Positions 1 to 8,540 of a stretch of DNA of 64,000 bases are shown here, in pieces (position 1 is the first letter of the stretch; every line of letters starts with the position of its first letter). Made by a program: the position numbers and the translations under genes. Under the pieces are notes generated by a model that worked only from the letters and a program-made list of their open reading frames with translations, did not search any database and was not told the origin of the DNA. The stretch comes from Thraustochytrium sp. TN22 (lineage: Eukaryota > Sar > Bigyra > Thraustochytrida > Thraustochytriidae). The stretch spans positions 34,306 through 98,305 of the forward strand of contig JABLUY010000142.1 in NCBI GenBank assembly GCA_013306675.1, in the 5' to 3' direction.

Positions 1-97
1 CCAGAGAACTACAGTGCTACAACTTGGTCTACCAGAACTACTACCCTACGAGTACGACTAAGATAAAATGCTGCGAGCGCGGCACAGGCAGCCCAGC

Positions 98-137
98 GAG
101 CGAGCGAGCGAGCGAGCGAGCGAGCGAGCGAGCGAGC
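98..137. repeat. (GCGA)n microsatellite
   Basis: About ten uninterrupted copies of the tetranucleotide gcga lie downstream of the kinase gene. The tract has no coding role that I can see; on the minus strand it reads as a Leu-Ala-Arg-Ser repeat. Confidence 0.9.
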
Positions 138-249
138 CAGCAGCCAGCCAGCTTGGGCTGTGGCAATCTGGGCGATCCGGGCGATCTGGGCGACCGGGGC
201 TTCGCGCAGCATCTCGCGGTTGGTTTTTCCCCTTCGAAGAAGTGCGCGT

Positions 250-402
250 CTGCCCGGGCGCTTGGCTTGGGTGCGCTGCTTCCACGGATGCGCGAGTACG
301 TCGCGGATGGTGGCGCGCACGTCAATTTGAGGCCTGTCCGGGCGCCTGGGTGCGCTGCATCCACGGATGCGCGAGCACGTCGCGGATGGTGGCGCGGCGC
401 GA
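250..402. repeat. 79-bp tandem duplication of the kinase 3' end
   Basis: A block of about 50 bp at 268-317 matches 347-396 with only two mismatches, at an offset of exactly 79 bp. The copy at 347-396 codes for the last residues of the kinase (ATIRDVLAHPW...). The copy beyond the stop codon could encode the same peptide but sits in another reading frame, because 79 is not a multiple of three. Confidence 0.85.
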
Positions 403-1626
403 GGGGTCAACCTCGAGCAGTGCGCGGAGGAGATCCTTGGCCTCGGATGAAACATCCGGCACGACGTCGTCGAGAAAGTGCCAGTCGCCGCGCTGGATGC
501 TGCGGCAGACGGTGGCGTCGTCGAGGTCGTTGTCCGGGTCAAATGGGTGAGCGCCATAGAGGCAGATGAAGAGGATGCAGCCGAGTGCGAACATGTCGGC
601 CTCACGGCCGAACGCTGTGGCGACCGCTCGCACATCGGCCTTTTCATGCCGGTGCTGTCGGTGCTGCTGCTGCTGCCGGAACTGGTGGTCGTCAGGCCTG
701 GCGTTGGCAGCTTCAGCAGCTTCGGCAGCCGCGGCGGCGAAGTTCTCGGGCGCCCAATAGCAGGTGGTGCCGGGCGCGATCGCCGCGCTGGAGCGCGTCG
801 ATGCGGCGTCCAGCGGGTGGGCGCTCCCAAAGTCGATGACCTTGACAGGGGCGGCGGCGTCGCGTGCGGCCAGCACGAGGTTCTCCGGCTTGAGGTCGCC
901 GTGCGCCAGACCGGCAGTATCGTGCAAAAAGCAGATGCCCTCGGCCAGCGCGCGCACGAAGTCGAGAGCGTCTTCCTCGGCGAGCGAGCCCGTGCGTGCG
1001 ATGCGCGCGAAGAGGTCCTCGCCCGGCGCCAGCTCGGTGACTATGAGCGTCTGCGCAGGCTGCTCGATGACATCGACCAGGCGCAAGATGGTGCGGTGGC
1101 CACCGCGCGCCTCGATGCGGCGCAGGGCGGCGATTTCGCCGGAGAGGTCGGCGCCGGCATTGTGCCGCACGCACTTGACGGCCACCGTGCCGCCGGTGCG
1201 CAGGTCGCGGCCGAGCTTCACCACGCCGTACGACCCCACGCCTAGCACGGTGGAGAAGGTCTGGAACCGGCTGAGCGCCGCCTCCGCCCCCGGCGTACCG
1301 GTTCTGCCCGCTAGCGCGTCCTGCGGCTTGGCCACCCACGCGGCCCTCGTCTCCACGGCCGTGTCCTTGGGCGTCGCGGCGGCCAGCTGCGCCTGCCTCG
1401 CGCCCGAGTCCTGCGCCGCCTCCCAGGCCGCGGCTGCCGCCGCCGCGGCCAGCACCGCGCAGCCGCCCAGGGCCCTCGCCGCGCCCTGCCCCCTGCGCTC
1501 TCCCCGCGCCGCGCCTCGCGCGCGCCCGTGCAGGCCTCGCGCGCGCGCGCCGCGGTCCGCCCCGCGCGCGGCCACGGTGGCCGCCGCCGCCTGCGCCGCG
1601 CGCCGCAGCCCCTGCGCCATCCTCAT
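322..1626 (-). CDS. CAMK-like serine/threonine protein kinase
   Basis: A cytosolic-type protein kinase of 434 residues. The frame is open upstream to 1800, but that codon is TTG; the first ATG is at 1626, with a second at 1620. The first ~120 residues are an Ala/Arg-rich low-complexity leader. The catalytic domain runs from about residue 120 to 425. It shows a Gly-rich loop (GVGSYGVV), VAVK with the ATP-binding Lys, GDLKPEN as catalytic loop, DFG and APEN. The usual HRD motif is HGD, so this is a non-RD kinase. Between APEN and the ADMFALG helix F motif there is an insert of about 45 residues rich in Ala, Gln and His, an unusual place for one. The C-terminal AHPW motif is typical of CAMK and related kinases. 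The stop lies inside a tandem duplication. The substrate is unknown. Confidence 0.85.
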   Translation of the reverse strand: MRMAQGLRRAAQAAAATVAARGADRGARARGLHGRARGAARGERRGQGAARALGGCAVLAAAAAAAAWEAAQDSGARQAQLAAATPKDTAVETRAAWVAKPQDALAGRTGTPGAEAALSRFQTFSTVLGVGSYGVVKLGRDLRTGGTVAVKCVRHNAGADLSGEIAALRRIEARGGHRTILRLVDVIEQPAQTLIVTELAPGEDLFARIARTGSLAEEDALDFVRALAEGICFLHDTAGLAHGDLKPENLVLAARDAAAPVKVIDFGSAHPLDAASTRSSAAIAPGTTCYWAPENFAAAAAEAAEAANARPDDHQFRQQQQHRQHRHEKADVRAVATAFGREADMFALGCILFICLYGAHPFDPDNDLDDATVCRSIQRGDWHFLDDVVPDVSSEAKDLLRALLEVDPSRRATIRDVLAHPWMQRTQAPGQASN

Positions 1627-2789
<1,163 letters not shown>

Positions 2790-3005
2790 ATGGCTTGCTG
2801 GAGAAAGATGGCGACGCGGCGCTCGGCGCGCGAGACGTGCGTGGCGCATGGCCGCGCGGGGGGCGGCGCAGCGCAGCGCAGCGCAGAGCCCGTTCGCGCG
2901 CGGGCCGGCGGCCGGCGGCGCTGCGGTGGCTGCGGCTGCGGCTGCGGCCTGGCGGCGGGCCGCGGCGGCGGGCCGCGGCGGCGGGCCGTGGCGGCGGGCG
3001 GCGCC

Positions 3006-4289
3006 ATGGGGCTCGTGCGCGAGCTGAGCAGGTGGCGGTCGGCGCGGGGCGCGCTGGTGCGCGTGTGCGCGGGCAGCATCGTGGACTTCGAGGGCGACGC
3101 CATCGTGAACGCGGCGAACGTGGGCGGCCTGGGCGGCGGCGGCATCGACGGCGCGGTGAACTCGGCCGGCGGCAACGAGCTGCTGTCGGCGCGCCTCAAG
3201 CTGCCGCTCGTGGAGCCCGGCGTGCGAATACCGACGGGCGAGAGCCGCATGACCATCTCAGGCGAGCTGCCGGTCAGGTTCGTCATCCACAGCGTCGGCC
3301 CGTGCTACCCGCTTTTGCGCGACGAGGACCACCGCGAGGAGGACGCCCAGTTGCGCGCCGCCTACAAGTCGGCGCTGGCGCTCGCACACGAGCACAAGCT
3401 GCACCGCATCGGCTTCGCGCTCATTAGCGCAGGGGTCTTCCGCGGCGCGCGCTCGCTGCGGGAGATCCTGGAGGTTTCCTGCCGGGCCATTGACGACGCC
3501 GCCGACGCCCTCGACGAGGTCTCGCTCTGTGCCTACGCCGAGGAGGAGCAGGTTGCGCTGCAAAAGGTCGCGGCCGCAGTCTTTCTGCCGGACAAGACCA
3601 AGATGATGCGCACCGGCCCGGGCCCATCCTCCCCCGCGACTGACGCCTCCGCGTCCGGCGCCAAGGGCGCGGTGTCCGCCTCGGCGTCGACACCGTCGGC
3701 GTCTGCATCGTCGGCGTCCGCGTCGGCACCGGCACCGGCACCGGCACCGACACCAACGCCGGCGGCCGCCAAGAGCCAATCAGGCACGGCGACCGCCAAC
3801 GGGACGCATGCAAAAGTTTCCGAGCTGCCGGCCTCGCAAGAATCCGTGGTCGACTCGCAGCCGGCCTCGCAAGAATCCGTGGTCGACTCGCAGCCGGCCT
3901 CGCAAGAATCCGTGGTCGACTCGCAGCCGGCCTCGCAAGAATCCATGGTCGACTCGCAGCCGGCCTCGCAAAACTTCGTGGTCGACTCGCAGTTGCCGGC
4001 CTCGCAAGAATCCGTGGTTGACTCGCAGTTGCCGGCCTCGCAAGAATCCGTGGTCGACTCGCAGTTGCCGGCCTCGCAGGAGTCCTCACAGGGTTTGGCC
4101 GACACGCAGCCGGCCTCGCCCGGACCGGAGGAGGAGGACAAGAAGGAGGGGGGCGGGTGCGCCTCCGACTCGCTCACGGCAACGCCCGTGAGAGCGCCGG
4201 CCATGCCCTTGGCTGACGCCGCGGACGAGGCCGAGGCGCCCGAGCCCGCACCAATGGATGACGACGAGCCCAAGAAATCATCATCATGA
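3006..4289 (+). CDS. Macro-domain (ADP-ribose-binding) protein with SQ-rich repeat tail
   Basis: Probably binds or hydrolyses ADP-ribose on proteins; 427 residues from this ATG (context gccATGG). An in-frame ATG at 2790 would add 72 Arg/Gly/Cys-rich residues that look compositional, so I prefer 3006. The macro domain covers about residues 15-195: a DAIVNAAN motif followed by LGGGGIDGAV is the MacroD-type signature. The second binding loop, usually STG(V/I)xGYP, here reads SAGVFRGAR, so hydrolase activity is uncertain. Residues ~200-270 are Ala/Ser/Pro low complexity. From ~275 there are eight 11-12-residue units of the form PASQESVVDSQ, giving 16 SQ and one TQ dipeptides in about 100 residues, resembling the SQ/TQ cluster domains targeted by ATM/ATR-type kinases. 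The tail ends in an acidic stretch. A nuclear DNA-damage role is inference. Confidence 0.85.
   Translation: MGLVRELSRWRSARGALVRVCAGSIVDFEGDAIVNAANVGGLGGGGIDGAVNSAGGNELLSARLKLPLVEPGVRIPTGESRMTISGELPVRFVIHSVGPCYPLLRDEDHREEDAQLRAAYKSALALAHEHKLHRIGFALISAGVFRGARSLREILEVSCRAIDDAADALDEVSLCAYAEEEQVALQKVAAAVFLPDKTKMMRTGPGPSSPATDASASGAKGAVSASASTPSASASSASASAPAPAPAPTPTPAAAKSQSGTATANGTHAKVSELPASQESVVDSQPASQESVVDSQPASQESVVDSQPASQESMVDSQPASQNFVVDSQLPASQESVVDSQLPASQESVVDSQLPASQESSQGLADTQPASPGPEEEDKKEGGGCASDSLTATPVRAPAMPLADAADEAEAPEPAPMDDDEPKKSSS
3825..4110 (+). repeat. 33/36-bp coding minisatellite in the macro-domain gene
   Basis: Eight in-frame units. The first four are 33 bp and the later ones 36 bp, with an added Leu codon. 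Units are nearly identical at DNA level, so copy number may vary between alleles. Confidence 0.9.
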
Positions 4290-4469
4290 CGCTTGACGAA
4301 AGCCGTGGGTTGAATGGGCGCTGCGCTCGCAGCAGCCCGATGCGCGCTGCAGCGTCGGCAGTCCCTCCTCACAAACATAGCGATTCCGGCTACTGCACAA
4401 GGTATGGATTTTTCTCTTTCTGTTCATCCAAGAGCCGCGCCAATGGAGGCAAGCAAGCGAGTGCGAAAC

Positions 4470-5225
4470 TCAGATGACCGGCACGCGGTCGTAGGCGACG
4501 CTCTCGGTGCCAGTCCACCAGCGCTCGAACTCGTCGTAGCTGAGTGTGCCGGTGAAGTCCGTGTCGAGGAACTCAAAAATCGCGACCAGCTCGCTGGCAG
4601 TAAAGTCCGTGCCAAGCTCCTTGCAGCAGGCCGCGAGCTCGGGAATGGACAACGAGCCAGAGTTGTCCTTGTCGTACCGGTTGAAGACCTGCCGCACGTA
4701 CACCAGGTCGTCCGTATGGCTCTGTACAACGCGGTCGTGCAGTTCCGTCAGCTTTCGTGTCGCCACGCGCGACACGATCACGCATGAGACGCCGCACGCG
4801 AGCAGCAGTGCGCCGCACAGGTAGCCGAAAAAGCCCGCCAGCGAGAGGTGCAGGCCGCCTGCCAGCATATAAAACAGGCCGCGGCCCCAGACACGCGTCA
4901 GCAGTTTGAGCCACACGTTGATCCACGACTTGAGCGCGCCAAAGTACATGTGGTTGAACTCCAGCAACACGCCCAGAAACGCAATCGTCGCGGCGTACAG
5001 CGTCATAAGGAACGCCACCGGGTGCAGCTCGAAGAAGTCTGCGATCAGCGCGAAGGCGTCCAGGCCGATCGCCAGGCACCCGCTCACCACGCACGCGCCC
5101 TTGAGCGGCACCGGGCCCTTGGTGATCCGGTCCTTGATGTACTCCAGCCGCGTCCGCACCTCCACGCTGTCGCCCAGCAGCGTCGCGCTGCGGCCCTCGT
5201 TGTTCACCGCCTCCAGGTCGTCCAT
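4470..5225 (-). CDS. Four-helix membrane protein with two EF-hands (COPI-associated/TVP15-like)
   Basis: A 251-residue integral membrane protein, starting at an ATG in ATGG context. Four hydrophobic segments lie at about residues 43-64, 70-88, 114-133 and 135-153. The loop with LEFNH and YFGALKSW and the helix GLFYMLAGGL resemble the COPI-associated/TVP15 family of Golgi membrane proteins; this assignment is from memory and moderate. After a cytosolic helix come two canonical calcium-binding loops, DKDNSGSLSIPE (185-196) and DTDFTGTLSYDE (221-232). It is therefore likely a calcium-responsive protein of the secretory pathway. It is convergent with the macro-domain gene, with 180 bp between them. 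Confidence 0.75.
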   Translation of the reverse strand: MDDLEAVNNEGRSATLLGDSVEVRTRLEYIKDRITKGPVPLKGACVVSGCLAIGLDAFALIADFFELHPVAFLMTLYAATIAFLGVLLEFNHMYFGALKSWINVWLKLLTRVWGRGLFYMLAGGLHLSLAGFFGYLCGALLLACGVSCVIVSRVATRKLTELHDRVVQSHTDDLVYVRQVFNRYDKDNSGSLSIPELAACCKELGTDFTASELVAIFEFLDTDFTGTLSYDEFERWWTGTESVAYDRVPVI

Positions 5226-6057
5226 CTTGGGGGTGCCGCCGAGCCCTTTCCGCGCCGCCGCCCGGACCGACGCGCTGCTCGCGCCGCCGCTGCCGCCGCT
5301 GCTGCTGCGGCTGCTGCGGCTGCTCCTGCCGCTGCCGCTGCCGCCGCCGCCGCCGCCGCCGCCCCCGCTGCCGCTGCGCCGCTCGGGCTCGCGTCGGGTC
5401 TGGGTCGTCGCTCTCTCGGCTTCGGGGTCTGCTGTTGCTTGAAGAAGGTGGAGCTGCTCCAGACCGACGACACGACGTGGACCTGCAGCGGCAACAATCT
5501 AACTGTAAAAACTGAAGAGGAGAAGGAGAAGGACGACGACGAGGACTCACTGTCGGAGAAGTACGGCGGCGAGGGGCCCAGAGAAGGAGGAGGAGGTACA
5601 CGAGGTGAACGAGGTGAATGAGGTGAACGAGGAGGTCCACCGAGCGAGGACGAGAAGACGATGCGGAGCTGATGCAGGAGGATCTCGACCGCAGCGACCT
5701 GCGCAATCATTGATCCGGGACTGCCAACGCGCACAGGCTCACCAGGTATCCGTCGGAATTGCGGCACCAAGGCATTGAGCTCGCAACTGGGATGATGCTT
5801 CGAGCCGGCCTGCGCCAGGGGGCGTGGCGCGGTTCTTTCTCGTCGAAGGGAGGGACCCGATGGTCCTTGGCAGGTCGCGAATAAGATTTCAAGGTTCACA
5901 ACGAGACATACGTTGGATGGAAAGATTACCATCAGCAGCCGGTACCACTCACGTCGCGGCTGACAAGGCTCAGGTCGCGAACAAGTTTTCAAAGGTCACG
6001 AGAATACTACATTGGATGGAAAGATCATCATCAGCAGCAATGGGGTACCACTCTCAG
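5226..6057. other. Intergenic region with GCN repeats and a 100-bp duplication
   Basis: The 5' flank of the EF-hand membrane protein is a GCC/GCT trinucleotide tract (about 5271-5361). Further out, a 100-bp direct repeat runs into the end of the next gene. No gene is seen. Confidence 0.6.
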
Positions 6058-6076
6058 TCATGGCTGACAAAGCTCG
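5871..6076. repeat. Two tandem 100-bp units overlapping a stop codon
   Basis: Both units begin caggtcgcga (5871 and 5971) and share blocks such as ttggatggaaagat and ggtaccactc. The second unit contains the stop codon of the next gene (6058-6060), so the 3' end and untranslated region of that gene were duplicated. Confidence 0.8.
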
Positions 6077-7980
6077 GCCGGAGGGACAGGAGCAAGCGGA
6101 CGCTGCGGGCCGAGCACGTCGATGACCGCAGCGGCAAAGACGGCGGGCGCGGGGTCCTGCAAATAAACGACCGGGAGGCCAGGCGTGCAGAGCTCGCCGA
6201 AGCGGCGAAACATGCGCGGGGAGACTGGACGAACGGCGAAGACGACCATGGCTGGAATCGGTCGCAGCTTTCGGTCGCTCTGAATGTGCTGGCGCAAGAG
6301 GTCGGCGGCGGCCTCCAAGTCGCCCCCAGACGAGCTGGCGTCGCCCAAAAGAACGGATCCTGGCACGGTGTGGAGCACGATGGACGTCGCTATGGAGACG
6401 TTTGGGTGAAGCGGGCGCACGAGTTCCGCGTCGAGACGCTCGAGCGGCCACACCTTGGCCGTCTGCGCGTCAGCGAGGAAGATGACCTGCAAGCCTGCCG
6501 GGTGGCCTTGCGTCTCCGGATAGACCAGCTCACAGTACTTCTCGCGCAGTGAGCCTTCTCGCAAAGAGGGCGTGCCGACGCAGAGACACACGTTCATATT
6601 GTCGCAGGCGAGCATATCGCCATTGGCGAGCGACACTGCGGCGAGGATGCCAGAGACGCCCAGGACAGCGGCCGCGCTGGTCAGGCTGAGAATGGTTCTT
6701 GCGCTCATCTTGCTGAGCTCGCCTCGCACGTCCATGCCGCGGACGACCGTCTCATAGAGTGTACAGACGAGGTCGGCAATAAATTCGCCCACAATCATGC
6801 CGAGCGACAGGAGGAAGTGAGCACGGATATCCGACTCGCCGCGCAGCAGGCTCCCCTCGTTGGCTTCAAACGGGTAGCGCAACGAGCCACCTCCCTGAAA
6901 GAGCGGGATGAGGAACATGGCGGCCAGGATACCCATGTATTCGCCCAGCATCTCCGACAGCAGCAGCATGGTGCTGGCTTCTTCGCTCGACGCCGGCGGC
7001 GAAAAGCCGGGAGCGAGCAATTTACTAACTGTAAGGCGCGCCGATGCGGCGGACCTCGCGTCTGCCTCGGACTCGCTAGGCCGCACCTTGTACGAGTTCG
7101 CAAAGGACCGCAAGGCAGCCATGTGGTCGGTGATATTGAGGCAGCGCATGATGGCGGCATCCCGACGATCGATGGTCAGTCGCATGAGGATCTCAAAAAT
7201 CGTCATGGCAAAGATCGTGAGAGTGCCAAGCCGCACGTCGTCGATGCTCGCCGCGAGGAGGCGCGAGAGGCCAGCCAGGATCATCTGCACCATGAGCGCG
7301 GGCACCAGCGCGTAGGCGCGGCAGATGCGAATCTCCTTGTGAGCAAGCCAGTCGGACGACATGACGATACGTACAATAATTCGGATTGGGAGAGTCGTGA
7401 GCTCCTTGGTGAGCGGGAGAATGACGATGGACAATAGCAGGCGGGCTTTTTGGGTCTCACGTGAGAGCAGCGACATGAAAACGAGGCTGAGCTCGGCGAC
7501 GATGAAACACAACCAGAGCAAAAAGGCCAGCACGTGCACTCGCGCGCCCTTGGGCAGCGCCAGCCGGCAGATCACAATCATGGAGATGTAGGGCATCTGC
7601 GAGAGGCTCAGGGCCAGCTCGGGCGAACGGCTGGTGGTGTAGAAGGTGCACCCAAGCCAGATCGCGAAGACGGCTGCAGCAATCGCTGGGCCGTGCTGCA
7701 CCCTGGCGACCAGCAAGATGGTAAGCGGCGTCAGGAGCATCGCGTAGACGGGGATGAGGTCTCGCAAGAGAATATCGTCGAGGAGGACGTTGCCGTAAGG
7801 CTCGGGCCGTCTCAGCACGTACGACATGTGCTCTTCAACGTTGATGCCCGCATTGCTGAGAGGGGCGAACTTGATCCACGCAGCAGCGAGGAGGCCCACG
7901 CACGTGCCCGGCACGGCGCTGAGGAAGATTCTCGCCACGAGTGCTGCGGCCTGTGCAGCGCACTTTACGCGAGCTGCCAT
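6058..7980 (-). CDS. Polytopic membrane protein, tandem family copy 1
   Basis: 640 residues, family unknown to me; first of four tandem paralogues. The start ATG coincides with the conserved N-terminus of the family. About 11 hydrophobic segments fill residues 10-465. Family hallmarks are RRPEPYGNVLLDDILL near residue 57, an amphipathic TKELTTLPIRIIVRI segment, EASTMLLLSEMLGEYMGI, and SLGMIVGEFIADLVCTLYE. A variable Ser/Ala-rich loop lies near 300-335. The last membrane span (GVSGILAAVSLANG) is followed by a soluble domain with a Cys cluster (NMNVCLCVGT, then SLREKYC) and the block GLQVIFLADA. The protein ends in a Pro-Pro-x-x-x-Cys motif (PPAELCQP). An alpha/beta-like C-terminal domain on the far side of the membrane is inference. 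No catalytic motif is recognised; transporter, receptor or enzyme all remain possible. Confidence 0.85.
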   Translation of the reverse strand: MAARVKCAAQAAALVARIFLSAVPGTCVGLLAAAWIKFAPLSNAGINVEEHMSYVLRRPEPYGNVLLDDILLRDLIPVYAMLLTPLTILLVARVQHGPAIAAAVFAIWLGCTFYTTSRSPELALSLSQMPYISMIVICRLALPKGARVHVLAFLLWLCFIVAELSLVFMSLLSRETQKARLLLSIVILPLTKELTTLPIRIIVRIVMSSDWLAHKEIRICRAYALVPALMVQMILAGLSRLLAASIDDVRLGTLTIFAMTIFEILMRLTIDRRDAAIMRCLNITDHMAALRSFANSYKVRPSESEADARSAASARLTVSKLLAPGFSPPASSEEASTMLLLSEMLGEYMGILAAMFLIPLFQGGGSLRYPFEANEGSLLRGESDIRAHFLLSLGMIVGEFIADLVCTLYETVVRGMDVRGELSKMSARTILSLTSAAAVLGVSGILAAVSLANGDMLACDNMNVCLCVGTPSLREGSLREKYCELVYPETQGHPAGLQVIFLADAQTAKVWPLERLDAELVRPLHPNVSIATSIVLHTVPGSVLLGDASSSGGDLEAAADLLRQHIQSDRKLRPIPAMVVFAVRPVSPRMFRRFGELCTPGLPVVYLQDPAPAVFAAAVIDVLGPQRPLAPVPPAELCQP

Positions 7981-8540
7981 TTGCGCATGGCGTTCTGCCC
8001 AGAGCCACGGAAGCTAGGTTTCCCCACCACGAGCCGTTGCAGGGACGTTGGTGACCTCGTCACTCACTGGTGCCCCCACCCCTCCCTCTGAGGCAGCCTT
8101 CCTGCGGATTGTCATTGCAACAGGCGGGTCAAGTTGCCACAGGGGTGAGAACAAGGCGCGCACAAGGGACTCGGTCCCTCGGGGAGAGAGAAGGGGGGGA
8201 GGGGAAAGCCTCGCACGGCGCCGCACGCAAGAGAGAAACAACGTGGATCGCGTCAATTGCGCTGCTGATCAGCAGCTTCCGCCCAGCAAAACAAAAGGAA
8301 GCAAAAATGAAACTAGGCACAAAGCGAGGCAGGCTGCTGGCAAGCTGCTGGCTGTGGCACACGCGACTCAGCCAGTGAGGCTTTCGTACTATCTCACTCG
8401 CTCTCATGCGCAGCTGACCGTTGGTATGAAGGTGGTCAGGCGTGGCCTCGAAAAAAAAAAAAGATCGTAACGGAACTTGCCTTGTTTCATTTCGTCAGCA
8501 CTCGGTGCTGACCGTCGTGTGAGTGTTTATGATAGCATTT
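7981..8540. other. Intergenic spacer between family copies 1 and 2
   Basis: 560 bp holding the promoter of copy 1 and the 3' region of copy 2. It contains a 12-A run near 8451 and no gene-like frame. Confidence 0.6.

Noticed and set aside
3825-4110. Regular 33-36-bp repeats considered as a CRISPR array
   Set aside because: Units are contiguous with no unique spacers and translate in frame within a eukaryotic gene, so this is a coding minisatellite.
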